Source: Lepus europaeus
Lineage: Eukaryota > Chordata > Mammalia > Lagomorpha > Leporidae
Length of the DNA: 64,000 nucleotides
Assembly (NCBI RefSeq): GCF_033115175.1
Contig: NC_084835.1
Coordinates: 62,850,448 to 62,914,447 of the forward strand
Direction of reading: 5' to 3'
Below, one piece after another: positions 1 through 11,574 of the stretch (position 1 is the stretch's first letter; every line of letters begins with the position of its first letter). The notes below the pieces were generated by a model. That model searched no databases. It had not been told where the DNA came from and saw nothing but the letters and a program-made list of their open reading frames with translations. Made by a program: the position numbers and the translations under genes.

Positions 1-480
1 CAGGGGACTTGATGTGGGAAGCAAAGCAGACAATCGACATGGGAGGAGGGAAGGGAACTGGGAACTGGAATGGAGAGAAAGGGAAGGGGAGGGGAGGGCA
101 CGGGAGGGGACAGGAGGGAAGGGAGAAGAAACTCTCTTCTCTTTCCCCTCATCCTCTTGACTCCCAGTCTCAAAATCAAAATGCCATTTTCATTGCTTTG
201 TGAACTGGTACATATTGCTTTGATCCACAGAGCAAGTCACATATATGGTACACACATACACAGAACAATAGTGCTTTGTAACATTCAGATAGCAGAATTG
301 AGAGACAAAAATATATTCCATAACCCTAAGCACAGGGTCAGAAACCTGGAAACAAGAGTGGAACCAGTGAGAAGCTTGTAGGGAACTGAACTCTGCAACC
401 TGAGCAGAGAAGTTTCTAGCGAGAAGGGAGGAGACAGTGCAGGACATAAGTCAGCCAGGGGTCTGCTACTGCAACCTAGC
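1..480. other. Non-coding stretch with a GGGGA-rich tract
   Basis: A purine-rich tract at about 45-130 is built of GGGA/GGGGA units. The remainder is unique-looking. No frame here has recognisable protein similarity. Confidence 0.5.
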
Positions 481-640
481 TTCTCAGCCAACAGGCGTCC
501 ATGAGCCTCCTGGAAAAGAATTCATCTGCACCCAGAAGACTTGTGTCCTGGTCCTAAGTGAGTCACTTAACCTCACCTGGGATCTTAGTTCCCTCCTCTG
601 TAAATTTGGCTTTGTAATGCTCTGTTAAACCCTCCACAGA
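481..640 (-). repeat. Probable MIR SINE remnant (antisense)
   Basis: The order 'gagtcacttaacctcacctg' then 'ttccctcctctgtaaat' matches the 3' half of the ancient MIR core in the orientation opposite to the MIRs at 1010 and 3140. It is strongly diverged; family assignment is by eye. Confidence 0.45.
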
Positions 641-1009
641 GAATCCAGCTATCCTACCCCTAGGTTACAAATAAGAGAAACTCAAAGCAGGTTCAGAGAA
701 ATCCCCAAGTACTAGGGCTTGCAGAATTTGAGTGCTCACTCAAGTGAAGACGTGGAGTTGGGGGATACGATGCACATCTCACCCCACAACAGGGCTCTTG
801 CCTTATGTCATAAGGAACAGACACAAAGGGCAGAAGTAGGGCAAGCCCGTCTCCACCCTGTACAGATTCCCCTCTTCCTTACCAGGGAAGGGATCCACCT
901 TGGATGGAGAGAACCAATGGTTCTCTCCCCAGAGCTATTGACCTGATGTTGCAAGAACAGTGAATAGTGATGCTTATACATTATTTAGAGCAATAAAAAA
1001 CAGGATAAC

Positions 1010-1245
1010 AATAGCCAATTTCTACTGGGCACTTATTACTTTCTAGACACTGAGCTAAGTGCTCTGTATGCATCATTTATTTAAAATGCTTTGTAATAAC
1101 CATATGCAGTGGATATTATTATTCCAATTTTACAGGTGAAGAAGCAGTGTTAGGGGAGCTACTTGCTTCAAGAGTCAGGACTTGTCCATGGAGGTGCCAA
1201 GTGCAGACCCAGCCCTGTCTGCTCCAGAGCCTGAGGGTGAACCCA
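1010..1245 (+). repeat. MIR SINE
   Basis: It carries the MIR blocks 'gggcacttattactttctag', 'gagctaagtgctctgtatg', a stretch near 'attccaattttacaggtgaa' and a trailing 'tctgctccagagcc'. All are in the expected order. It is an old mammalian tRNA-derived SINE. Confidence 0.75.
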
Positions 1246-1555
1246 GTGGTGGTAAGGAGAGGGCAGGCAAGGGCATGACAGGCTGGCAGCCTGTAGGGTG
1301 GGTTCAGGGAGGCAAGGGCACCAGTGTCCTCATGTGAGTTCCTCCCTCTGCTCCTCAGCTACATAGACGCTGGCCTCAGCTCCAACTCTGCAGAAAAGTG
1401 AGAGGAGATGGAACTGTACAAGCATAAGAGGAAAGGACTGAGAGTCTGCGAGGGGATGGGACAATGTCATTATCATCTTGAAGGCTGAGGCGGAATCTGA
1501 CCTAGACCACTAGGATGCCCTCTCCTCTATTCCCAATAAGGAGGTAGAACAAGAA
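1246..1555. other. Unique non-coding sequence
   Basis: No coding frame, RNA gene or recognisable repeat was found by reading. Composition is slightly G-rich. Confidence 0.4.
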
Positions 1556-1693
1556 GCACCTTCAGTCAGAGCAAGTGACTGTTAGGTAGGAGTAAAGTAA
1601 GATCTGGCGCTGCACAGCATAATAGGGTGACTACTGCCAGCAGCAATGTGTTTGTTTCAAAAGAACTAGAAGAGAAGATTTTGAATGTTTTCT

Positions 1694-2386
1694 TTTTTTC
1701 AAGATTTATTTATTTATTTGAGAGGCAGAGTTACAGAGAGAGGGAGAGACAGTGAGAGAGGTCTTCCATCCACTGGTTTACTCCCCTAATGGCCATAATG
1801 GCTGGAGCTGGGCCAATCCAAAGCCAGAAACCAGGAGCTTCTTCCTGATCTCCCACTTGGGTACAGGGGCCCAAGTACTTGTGCCACCCTCCACTGTTCT
1901 CCCAGGCACATTAGCAGGGAGGTGGATTATAAGTGGAGCAGCTATAGAAAATTAATTAATTTTTTAAAAAAATATTATGTAGGATCTCTGTCTTTAATGT
2001 GTTGTACACTGTTATTTAATGCTATAACTAGTACTCCAACAGTATTTTTTTTTTCACTTTGTGTTGCTATATGGGGGCAAACTGTTGAAATCGTTACCTA
2101 ATATATACTAAACTGATCTTCTGTATATAAAGAGAATTGAAAATGAATCATGATGTGATTGGAAGGGGAGAGGGAACAGGAAAGGGGAGGGTTGTGGGTG
2201 GGAGGGAAGTTTTGGGAGGGGGAAGCCATTGTAACCCATAAGCTGTACTTTGGAAATTTATATTCATTAAATAAAAGTTTAATAAAAAAAAAAAGAAGTG
2301 GAGCAGCTAGGACTCAAACTGGAGCCCATATGGGATGCTGGTGTCACAGTAAGAGGCTTAATCTACTACACTACAGTGCCGACCCC
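1694..2386 (-). repeat. Rabbit CSINE (antisense) containing an L1 3' fragment
   Basis: The antisense start 'aagatttatttatttatttg' plus 'aggcagagttacagagag' and the end 'cagtgccgacccc' identify the rabbit C-type SINE. Imperfect flanks 'ttgaatgttttct' (1681) and 'ctgaatattttcact' (2386) look like its target-site duplication inside the L1M element. It is interrupted at 1945-2295. Confidence 0.8.
1945..2295 (+). mobile_element. 5'-truncated rabbit L1, 3'UTR end only
   Basis: 351 bases of the rabbit L1 3' end module ('gatctctgtctttaatgtg' through 'ttcattaaataaaag' and an A tail), inserted in the SINE. The 14-bp duplication 'aagtggagcagcta' is perfect at 1931-1944 and 2296-2309. It carries no coding sequence. 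The same module ends the L1 elements at 12.0, 36.6 and 45.7 kb. Confidence 0.9.
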
Positions 2387-2545
2387 TGAATATTTTCACT
2401 AGAAAGAAATCTTAACTGCTTGAGGTGGTGGACATGCTACTTACACCGATTTGATCATCACTCATTGTATTGAAACATCACATTGGACCTCATAAATATG
2501 TACAGTTATTATATACTAATTAAGAAAGGAGGAAATTGTTGGGGG

Positions 2546-3139
2546 AAGAAAAATTTCCTGAATTATTGATCACCGGAAGCTGCTAGAAAAGGAGCCACAG
2601 TTGCTCTGAGCTTCCTCTGGGGGAGGGCATTTCATGTCTGTGTGCCTCTTCATTGCCACACTGGAAAATTTTAAATCAAAAATGAGATTTCTAGAAATGT
2701 GCTTTCCTAAATTCTTCACGCGGGTGTGCTATTAATATGGAAATGAGGGAAGAGTTTAATCATGTTTGACTGTTTGCTGGAAAGAAAGCAAACATGCTGA
2801 TACGCTAAGTATCATCAGATTTGTTAAATGGGGTCAGGATTGCAGGGCTGATAGGGGACTGATGGATTTCTTGTGCTCATTATCCCTATTGAATGGTTGG
2901 AATAAATTCAACAGAGAGGCCAGGGCAGGGCGGGGCTATCAGCGCCCTTGCACCTGGCGCGGCGCTCCTAAGAAGCCATTGGCTTTGGCAGTGACCTGGA
3001 AAGCCATCCTCTCAGGGTCAGCACCTGCTGCCCTCCACCCCACCCCACCCTGGAGCCTGTCCTCACCCACCCTTGAGCCATTGAAGGCTGTGAGCGGAAA
3101 TCAAAGGGTAGGTTCAAATTGCAATTCCTCTCCTGTGCA
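2546..3139. other. Unique non-coding sequence
   Basis: A moderately GC-rich patch at 2920-3080 includes short C runs. The longest frame (2766-3164, 132 codons) has no recognisable domain and I do not call it a gene. Confidence 0.4.
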
Positions 3140-3330
3140 TAATAGATTCCTGTTTACAAAGTGAATCCACATACATTGTCTCAATTAATCCTCATAAGAC
3201 TGCAGTGAGAAGGGCAAGGCAGATATTTTCATCTGCCTGATTTATAGATGAATGAATAAGGGGCAGAGAGGTAGAGGGATTTGTCTGGCATTGCCCAGTT
3301 CACAGGCACAGCCAGAACCCAGGGCCCTGC
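3140..3330 (+). repeat. MIR SINE
   Basis: 'tctcaattaatcctcataag', a 'tttatagatgaatgaa' variant of the MIR core, and 'ccagaacccagggccctgcc' follow MIR order in sense orientation. Confidence 0.7.
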
Positions 3331-3624
3331 CCTCTGCATCCTAGGCCAGCGGGGTGACTGCACACCCAGCATTGCCTCCCTCAGCTGCCACGTCCCATGT
3401 GCCTTTCTAGACTCAGCAGGACTCTGTTCGGAACCAATCTTGTTAATGTTGCTCCCAGCCATGGGAAAAGTAAGAGCCTCCGGGTGATTTCACAACCAAA
3501 TCTTTCTTCTTAAGTCACCAACTGATCTCTTCAAGAAAATATGTGTTGTGTGGCCATTGCATAGCTCCTAGGAAGATCACAGAGAACCAGAGAGAAAAGC
3601 TTCTGCCCTCGTGGAGTTTAAAGC

Positions 3625-3765
3625 CAGGGCTGTGCTCTCCAGGCTTTACGGCGTGTGAGAATCACCCAGGCACCCTAGGAAAGGCACATCATGATTCAGT
3701 AGGTCTGGGACCCGAGATTCTGCATTTCTAACAGTGAGTAGCAGGCCCCTGAAGCCCAGTGTAGA
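3625..3765 (+). repeat. MER5A-like hAT-Charlie remnant
   Basis: 'gtgagaatcacccaggcacc', 'gattcagtaggtctgggacc' and 'gagattctgcatttctaaca' match the core of the MER5A non-autonomous hAT element. Ends are diverged. Confidence 0.7.
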
Positions 3766-4192
3766 AACTGTTAACAGAGGGATTCTGTGTTGTGGCACAG
3801 AGGGTGATGCTGCTCTTGCACCTGTTTCAGGTTGGGAGGTCAGAGAAGATTTCCAGGGGACAGGAAGCTTGCCTAGAAATTAGGCATGCCAAGGTTCTAA
3901 GTGGAAAACATGGTCCATTCTAGGGCACAAGACCTGTGTGTGTGAAGTTCAGTGAGCAAGAGTGAAAGCATAAAGTTTCCCTCAGAAAGACACCACAGCA
4001 GAGCAGAGAGAGGGCATGGCAAGCAGGACCCTGGGGGCACGAGCAAAGGGAAGTGTAGCTCAAGCAAGGTGGAGCTGGTGAAGTGTTTGAAGCAGGAGAG
4101 ACTGTTAAGGATTGCATTTTTCCAAGCTCAGGCTGCCACCATGAGAATAGATTTGAGAGAAGTAGGGTCTAATTGAGTTAAAAGTTCTAGAT
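3766..4192. other. Unique non-coding sequence
   Basis: Nothing recognisable. Short frames only. Confidence 0.35.
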
Positions 4193-4503
4193 CAGGTTGG
4201 GCATCCCTAGGGAAAAATTCTCTCAAATCCAAAACTCTTCGAGCACCGACATGCTACACGTGGAAATTTCCAGATCATGAAACTTTGTTTCATGCATAAA
4301 ATTATTAAAAATACTGCGTAAAATTTCTTGTAGGCTATGCATATTATATATATGTAAAACAGAAATTATTTTTGTGCTTAGACTTGGGCCTCTTCCCCAA
4401 GATACCTTGTTATATTGGTATATGCAAATATTCAAATATTTGAAAAAAATTTGAAATCCAAATATTCCTAGTCCCAAGCATTTTGATAAGGGACACTCAA
4501 CCT
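4193..4503 (-). mobile_element. Tigger/pogo-type MITE with terminal inverted repeats
   Basis: It starts 'caggttgggcatcccta' and ends 'gggacactcaacctg', which are inverted repeats. Between them lie 'tttcatgcataaaattatt' and 'cttagacttgggcctcttcc'. This is the antisense of the element split across 31.9 and 36.9 kb. It encodes no transposase. Confidence 0.7.
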
Positions 4504-5854
4504 GTAATATAAGTCTGGGTAATATAAGTGTGGGTGGCTTGAAACAGGGCTGGAGACCCCATAATGCTGCCCCCTATTTGTATCTCTCATTGAAGTTATT
4601 CCAGCACCAGGGCAGTGAGCTGCTCATGACATTGCATAGATTAAAAAATAGGCTTTCTTCACATCCAAACCAGAAGATAAGAGGCTTTGGATTAATAAAC
4701 ACTCTTGGATTTCTTGTTTTCAAGCAGCATTTCTTTTTAGAGCTGTAGCTCTGACCTCATGGGCCAGAGGAGAAAGTACAATGTTGTATGAAAGGATAAA
4801 TAACAAGCAGCCATGGCACCAGCATTTTAGCAACACAGTCTCTGCCCCAGGGAAGCAAGTTTTCTTTTTTCTTCAAGGTCATGGGCATAGAGCTGTGAGG
4901 ATGCAGCCTCAGTGCAGAGAGTCTGTTGGGACTTCATCTCTCCTTATCCCCAGTGCATGCTGTCAGAGAGCTCTGGGGCCTTGCTAGAAAGAATGCAGTA
5001 AGCTAAATATCCTTTCACTGTAAGACCTCGCTTCCCTTCTCAGACTCATCAAACACGAGGACTTAGATGGAAAAAAATCCAAGTGCATAAAGAGCCACCA
5101 GGGACCTCCCCACCCCAAGTTAGAAAGGGTCCAGGGGAAGATGCCCACCATTGGAAAGGGGCCAGCTGGGATCATTGGAGATAACCAAGGGCAGGAGAGT
5201 GGCTGTAGTGGCTGAAGGTGACATTTGGGCAGGTGTGGGTATGTGTGACAGCATGTGTTTGGGGGTGGCCTCCTGGAGGTCTACAGCAGCTGGGCTGGCC
5301 CAGCCAGGGGGAAAGCTACTAAAGTCCATAGGGAGGCAATAGAAAGACAGCCAGTGACTTAAACTGAGGAAAGAGGCAGCGTGCTGCCATTAGAAATAAA
5401 GAAAGTGGATCCTGGCTCAGAGGAGAGTAGGATGGACAAAGCTCCCTGCCCTGAGCTGACCTGAGGCAGAGAGGAAATGGGTTAGTACTGTGGATAGGGT
5501 CATTGATCTGCAGGGCATGACCAATCACTACATTAAGTCACTGTTACATCAGACAGAACCCAACAGGGCTCCAAGGAGCAGCAGCAGATGCTTCTTCAGT
5601 CATGATGCCGCTTGGTCAATCAGGAACTTAGAAGGGCAGGATCAGACACATTGAGTGCAACCAGAGTTTGTAACAGAACACACTCGTGCAACTCAGAAAC
5701 AAGCATGGTGACCTCTCTCTTGGTGGCAGTGCAACTTTAGGGAGGGTCTCTCAACTTCCTGGCACAGGTAATCCCTAGGTATAAGGCTTGTGGCTCTGAG
5801 TGTCACCTCCACTTAAATCAGAATTCAAAACTCAACCCAAAAACCAAATTAAGA
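4504..5854. other. Unique non-coding sequence
   Basis: 1.35 kb with no recognisable gene or repeat. Several overlapping short frames (60-75 codons) on both strands have no family signature. Confidence 0.35.
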
Positions 5855-6195
5855 GGAAATGGGCATTTAGCATAGTGACTAAGACACCCACCTCCTGTCC
5901 TGGAGAAACTGGGTTTGAGTCCTGGCTCCAGCTTCCTACTCCACTTTCTTTTAAATGCAGACACTGGGAGGCAGTGCTGATGACTCAAATAATTGGATTC
6001 CTTCCATGAGGGAGATCTGAGTGGAGATCCTGGCTGCCAGCTTCAGCCCAGCTCAGGCTTGGACACTGCCGGCATTTGGGTAGTGGGCCAGTGGATGGAA
6101 GCTCTATCTGTCTCTGTCTGTCTTTTTGTCTTTCTTCCTCACTCTGTGCTTCTGCTCCTCAAATAAATAAAATAAATATTTTAAAATAAAGAAAA
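5855..6195 (+). repeat. Old rabbit C-type SINE (sense)
   Basis: 'gggtttgagtcctggctcca', 'actgggaggcagtgctgatg' and 'gggccagtggatggaagc' followed by an AAAT-rich tail match the older, diverged branch of the rabbit C SINE. Similar copies lie at 13675 and 46560. Confidence 0.7.
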
Positions 6196-6890
6196 ATTAA
6201 AAAGAGGAAACTAAAAAACGAAAAACCCCAAATAAACAAAATCTCATCTTTTTGAGGTACCTTTTAAAAAACATTTCCCAACAAATTCCTGTACTGTTCT
6301 AACAGACACCCTAAGCTCTGACTTTCATTCTTTTCCCCTTAGTATTTCTGCCATCAAATGTACATTGGTGATATATGTAGAAATTGTCCTTCCCTGAGAA
6401 CCTATTACTTCACGACAGCTATCTTTATTTTTAAAAATATTTAGTTAGCATAGGACTGGCTTAGGAACAAAAAAAGGTAGTATTTAACAGTAATAATTAC
6501 TCCCATGTTAATCACATATTAAATAATAATTGTTACTGTTAAATACACCCCATGTCTACGAAACTAAGCCCATTATCAGTTATTGACATGTAGTAATAAT
6601 GGTATTAAACTAAAGTAATTAAGCTAAACAACTTGACAGTAGAAAGATCTCAATTAATAAGTTTACTAAAAGCTCTTGGTTTCGTCAATGAGTTCTTAAC
6701 TAATGATGAGTTTTAAAAGATAGTTTTTCAGAATGTTAAGTGTTAGAATAAAAGTTTCAGGTGCTGGTAATACACACGGAATTGCAAAGGAACAAACACA
6801 ACAAATAGCATGTATGTGGTGGTAAGGGATATAAAGATACTTGTGAGACTTACTGTCTTGAGATGATGATGTGGAACTATTTGCAAATCA
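6196..6890. other. AT-rich non-coding sequence
   Basis: About 700 AT-rich bases with no recognised element. Bases 6891-6906 are the left target duplication of the next element. Confidence 0.4.
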
Positions 6891-6906
6891 AGAGCCAATG
6901 ACAGGA

Positions 6907-7827
6907 AATCTCTGCTGCCCTCAGTGTGGGCTCCAATTCTCCTGCAGTCTCCCACTGGGTTGCCAAGTTAGATCCTAATATCCTGTTATTTCATCCCCCC
7001 CCCCCCTCCAGAGTCAGGTTTTTCTGCTAGGCTCAGGGCCGGTGCAGACCTGAGGTCGCCCTGCTTATGATGTATGTCTAAAATGGCGCCTGATCTTTGT
7101 CTTGCTCCCCTTTGAGAGGTGAGCAGAGAAAGAGAAACTCGTGTCCGTATTGGTCACTTTTTTTCTCTCTCTCTCTCTCTCTTCTAGTTAGCCTGGTGAA
7201 ATTTTCCCCACAGGGTTTCAAGCCTCGTTCCCTCTAGTCTCCTCTTTCCGCTTGCCCGCTGGTGTCTCGGGCTATTGAGGTTCGGCTCACCTCGTGTTCA
7301 AGCGCTGGTGTGTTGAGTCTGCCGCTGGTGTCCCGAACTTGGGCACCCACGCTCTCCACGCAGGTCCACTGTGAATCACTAGTTCCGGAAGAGTTTCCTC
7401 TGCTGTTTCTTCCCCTACTCTTCCTTGAACCTACAGTATCTCCAGTTTTATTAAACTGTCTCTTCCCAGACAATCAGTGTGCTCCCTTCCTATTCCGCCA
7501 TCTTGCCGCTCTCTCGGGAAAGAGCTTCCAATCTCTGGCTCCTGTGGGTATATCATTCGCCTGCTAACTACCTCCAATTACGTTCAGCTGTGTGGAATTA
7601 CTTCCCTTTTGAATTAAAAAAAAAAAGAATGAAAGAAAGAGAGATTTACCAAGCCTAACCTGGGAGTGTCACCTTTCACACCCTCAACCCTGAGGAACCA
7701 AACAGAGCTCCCAGGCCACACTCATCTCAAGCCTCTAAGGCTCCACCGAAAGCAGACAGTCCACTTAACCTACAGCCATAGTATAACAAGAAAAAACACC
7801 ACAGTGAAGAAACCAAATATCTCCAAC
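6907..7827 (+). promoter_or_regulatory. L1-type 5'UTR with two YY1-like sites
   Basis: Upstream of ORF1, about 920 bases include a C run, a CT tract (about 7163-7182), 'aaatggcgcc' at 7081-7090 and 'ccgccatcttg' at 7495-7505. The last two match the YY1 core on opposite strands. 'ttccggaag' near 7383 fits an ETS core. YY1 sites position transcription starts in human L1. Promoter activity here is inferred. Confidence 0.6.
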
Positions 7828-8853
7828 ATGCCAAACAACAAACGCAAAAACCGAGCTAACAAGAACAAGGAAGACACTATCATGCCCCAAATGAAAAAGG
7901 CACCCCAATTCAAGATTATGAAGATGATAAGATAGAAGAAATGCAAGAAGTGGATCTCAAAAAATTGATAAGAACATTAAGAAGTTCTCAAAAACAAATT
8001 CTTGAACTACAGAAATCCTTAATTGACAGGATAGAAAATATGTTGTGCGAAAATGAAACATTAAGAAGGAATCAAAATGAAATGAAACAACTAGTAGAAC
8101 AAGAAACTGTGATAGTGACAAGAAATCATAATGAAATGAAGAATTCAATAGATCAAATGACAAACACATTAGAGAGCCTTAAAAACAGAATGGGTTAAGC
8201 AGAAGAGAGAATATCGGACTTAGAAGACAGAGAACAGGAAAGGAAACAGGCAAACCAAAGAAAAGAAGAAGAAATTAGAAATCTAAAAAATATTGTCGCG
8301 AATCTACGGGATACTATTAAAAAAACCTAGCATTCTGATTCTAGGAGTTCCTGAAGGCATGGAGAGGGAGAAAGGATTAGCAGGCCTTTTTAGTGAGAAA
8401 CTAGCAGAAAATTTCCCAGGTTTGGAGAAGGACAGAGACATCTTAGTACAGGAAGCTTATAGAACCCCTAATAAACATGACCAAAAGAGATCCTCACCAT
8501 GACATGTTGTAATCAAACTCACCACAGTGAAACATAAAGAAAACATTCTAAAATGTGCAAGAGAGAAACGTCAGATTACTCTCAGAGTATCTCCAATTAG
8601 ACTCACAGCAGACTTCTCATCAGAAACCCTACAAGCTAGAAGGGAATGGCAAGACATAGCCCAGGTACTAAGAGAGAAAAACTGCCAGCCCAGAATATTA
8701 TATCCTGCAAAGCTCTCATTTGTGAATGAAGGTGAAATAAAGAATTTTCATAGCAAACAGAAATTGAAAGAATTTGTTGCCACTCGTCCTGCCCTGCAAA
8801 AGATGCTTAAAGATGTGTTACACACAGAAACACAGAAACATGGTCATCAATAG
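7828..8853 (+). pseudogene. L1 ORF1 (RNA-binding ORF1p), frameshifted
   Basis: The frame begins MPNNKRKN and ends TETQKHGHQ. A basic N-terminus is followed by a Glu/Lys/Asn-rich coiled coil (7941-8330, in a shifted frame), an RRM-like part starting with 'ILILGVPEGMEREKG' (8332 on) and the C-terminal domain with 'ARREWQDIAQVLREKNCQP' (8638 on) and 'ATRPALQKMLKDVL'. At least two frame changes (about 7935 and 8198-8293) and stops break it. ORF1p normally trimerises and coats L1 RNA; this copy cannot make full-length protein. Total span (342 codons) is normal for mammalian ORF1. No ORF2 follows. Confidence 0.85.
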
Positions 8854-10600
8854 GAAAGAAGGTAAAGGAAGGAAACCTCACAGCAAAAGATCACAGGAAG
8901 CTCAATTTCTCTTTGACATAGAATTAAACTCTGATGCTCTGTTAAAGCAATGTGTTAAAGTAATCTATTATGTTCTCTTGATGTTTGTTAAATTCTAATT
9001 GTTCAAAAACAGCTGACTTTTTATTAACAGCTATGGGTTATTTAAATATGTGCTTATTTTCAAAGATTTGAATAAATCTTCAAAGACTTGATATAATTTG
9101 GTCTATGTTATGGTATGATTTTAAGGAATCTTATTTCAACCAGATATTTTGGATTTTGAGCCTTCTTGGCATTCTTGACAGGCATTCAAAAAATCAAAGT
9201 TCCAAACAATCTGGACTCTAAAATTTCCAGTAAATCTTGGACTTTCGTTCTCCAGTTTGGGCCCAACTGAAAAAATCGAAGGACCTATGTCTCTCATCAT
9301 ATAGAGACACCAACTAATCAGGCTATTTGGATATTAGAAGCACTGTCAAGATTTGACGTGGTACTAAATTTTAAGTTTCTATAATGGAAAATGCTATTAA
9401 TACAAATTTTTGAGAATTAAAAAGTCTAATGATCTTCTGTTAACTAGACATGATAGTTATCTTAATGAGAAAGCCCCAGAGGCCTAAAGGGTTAAATACT
9501 TGTAAAATTCTACAGGTACTTTCAAAAATACTGTGAAGTAAGCAAGTGCCTCTTGTTGGCTGATGAGTTTATAATTTTAAACATGGCGACTTAAAGTCTT
9601 TTGTCATCCACAGTCATATATGATTGCTGCTCATAAAACTAAAGTGTTGTTGGTTCTGTGTTTAGCTGTCCTCCTATAGGTTCTTATGGACTTTTTCCAG
9701 CCACTTCTATTGTAATCAGTACTTTGGGATGGCTCTGTAAACAGATGAAGCCAATAATGTATTAACAGTACCAACTGAGAGAAAGTATGGTTAACTGAGG
9801 TTACTAAAAACAAAAAGCAATTCAAATCAATTGGCAATCTACAAAAAGAGTTAAAGATTTTAAAAGCTATTATTAAAATTGCTATATTGGTCTATTATGT
9901 TATATTATATGTGTATACATATTGTATGTCCACATGGGAAAATTTTATTAAGAATTTTATTTTAATTGGCTTATAGATAAGATTGTCCATAAATTTAAGC
10001 TGCTAAAATCAATCAAAGGTACATTTTAATTTGTGTGACCTGAATCTGTGTATCATATGTTTTATACTTGTTGGTAGAAAGAAACTAAAAGCATTTTATA
10101 TGGTTGTGCTTAAGTTTACTGGCTAAACAAACCACACCGTGTTAGATATTTAAGAGGTGTTTCCAAATACATGATTCTTAAAATTTATAGAAGGCATTGG
10201 ACCTTCTGGTAAATGTTTTCTTAAGTTGTTATCTAATGGTTGAAACTGTTTGCTAAGTATTCATGTGATATTGCTATTGTCAGCAAGCGATCTAGGACTT
10301 GCTCCCTCATTTCTCTATTCTAAGCCCAACTTGTTCTTTCATTTCTCTATTCTCAAGGTAGGAAACTAATTCTATTATGAAGGAATCTGTAGGACGCACA
10401 ATTTAATCTTTAGAGCTTATAGAAGAGATGGCTAACATTTTTCTGTAATAGCATAGCCAAAATAAGAGCTTAAATTATAATCTCATAGCTAGATTCACTT
10501 CGCCATCAGTGAAGTAAACAGTAAGTAGAAAAAACCTCCCTTTCAGACCAAAGGGAAAGAAAGTTGTTAAGTGAGAATATAATTTTCCTCATGGGCATTG
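8854..10600 (+). other. Unassigned AT-rich segment replacing L1 ORF2
   Basis: About 1.75 kb, strongly AT-rich, with no long frame. It has none of the endonuclease or reverse-transcriptase signatures seen in the ORF2 remnants at 17-18, 34 and 43 kb. The first 130 bases after ORF1 look like an L1 inter-ORF spacer. I do not recognise the rest; it may be half-L1 3' sequence or decayed retroviral DNA. Confidence 0.4.
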
Positions 10601-10670
10601 TCTACCTTAGAAAATCTACTACAGAACATGCCTGTGACTATAGACTTGTAGTTCAGGCCACCGAAGATTA

Positions 10671-11330
10671 GAGATGGGACACAGGCACTCCCTTGACTTG
10701 CATCGTCTGGTCTGCTTTAACACAAACCAGGAGGAAAAGAAAGCTAGGCATCAGAAGCAATGGGTAGCAGGCCTATTAATGGCTGATCTGTACAGTGATC
10801 TGCCCTCAAGGAGACCCAACAGGCCAGTCCACTGCAGTGGCTTTCAATGTGGTAAGCCTGGGCTTCAGCAGAAGTCAGCTTGTGAAGAGCCCTGGCAGCT
10901 CTGCTAAGAATTGGATCACTGGAAATGGACCTGCCCTAGAGTCGAAGGATGCCCAGGTCAGAGCCACAGATCTTATTGGCTCTAAGCTGAAAAGCCCTTC
11001 ACTCAGCCCAACTTCCAAAGTGACCACTGCAGCTGAGGGGATGATCAAGTAGGGTCAGCAACATTGCAGGCAGAACTGTAAATTTCTTATTAGAGATGCC
11101 CCCTGCCTTTACCTGGCCAGCTCTCCTCCCAGGCCAGCTAAGTAATGAAAGTCAACAGAGTGCCTTCCCCTAGGAGGTTCACACATCCCTTAGGATGTAC
11201 CCCATGTGAAGAGATAGATAGGTCTGGGCCTCTTAACTTACAAGGCCTAAAGCCCAAAAGATTATTATCAAGCCCCTTCTGTCATGTTCTATTTGCCTCT
11301 CAATCAGAAAACTTAATCGTAGCTTAGACA
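10671..11330 (+). pseudogene. Class I endogenous retrovirus gag-nucleocapsid/protease remnant
   Basis: The frame from 10674 has an Asn-Gln-Glu-Glu-Lys-Lys-rich stretch typical of a capsid C-terminus, then 'FQCGKPG' (Cys codon 10848). A second knuckle follows, with Cys at 10902, a stop at 10905, His at 10917, 'HWKWTCPR' and Cys at 10932: C-x4-H-x4-C spacing, with its first Cys replaced by Trp. Further on, 'KVTTAAEG' and 'SPRRFTHPLGC' resemble the gag-pro junction and protease region of gammaretrovirus-like ERVs. Catalytic protease residues are not intact and stops are frequent, so the remnant is dead. Recognition rests on motif spacing only. Confidence 0.6.
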
Positions 11331-11574
11331 GCACCTTTCTTAGCTCCTCTAATAATGACTCTGTCCTTTGTTCTAGACCCTGTCTAGCACACTTGTGCCT
11401 CATTCCTTCGTAATCATAACCTCTACTCTACCTCCAATGGCTCTACTCCCAACCTGTGTGTACTGATGGTCCTCTTCCCCACTTAATGTTGTATAATTGT
11501 TCAGACCTGGCTAATGCCACTCTTAGGATCTTTGGTTACTATCCTCACCCTGTCTTTTATGACCTTGTCTAAAT

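Larger units (their letters stand above)
1556..2545 (+). repeat. Old L1 (L1M-type) 3' end, split by later insertions
   Basis: Two halves, 1556-1693 ('cataatagggtgactac', 'gaagattttgaatgttttc') and 2387-2545 ('gaggtggtggacatgctact', 'cataaatatgtacagttatt'), read together as the 3' end of a mammalian L1M element. A similar end occurs at 63780-64000. The SINE at 1694-2386 interrupts it. Confidence 0.6.

Noticed and set aside
7262..7567. 101-codon frame upstream of L1 ORF1
   Set aside because: It lies in the L1 5'UTR, has no domain signature and is probably not translated.
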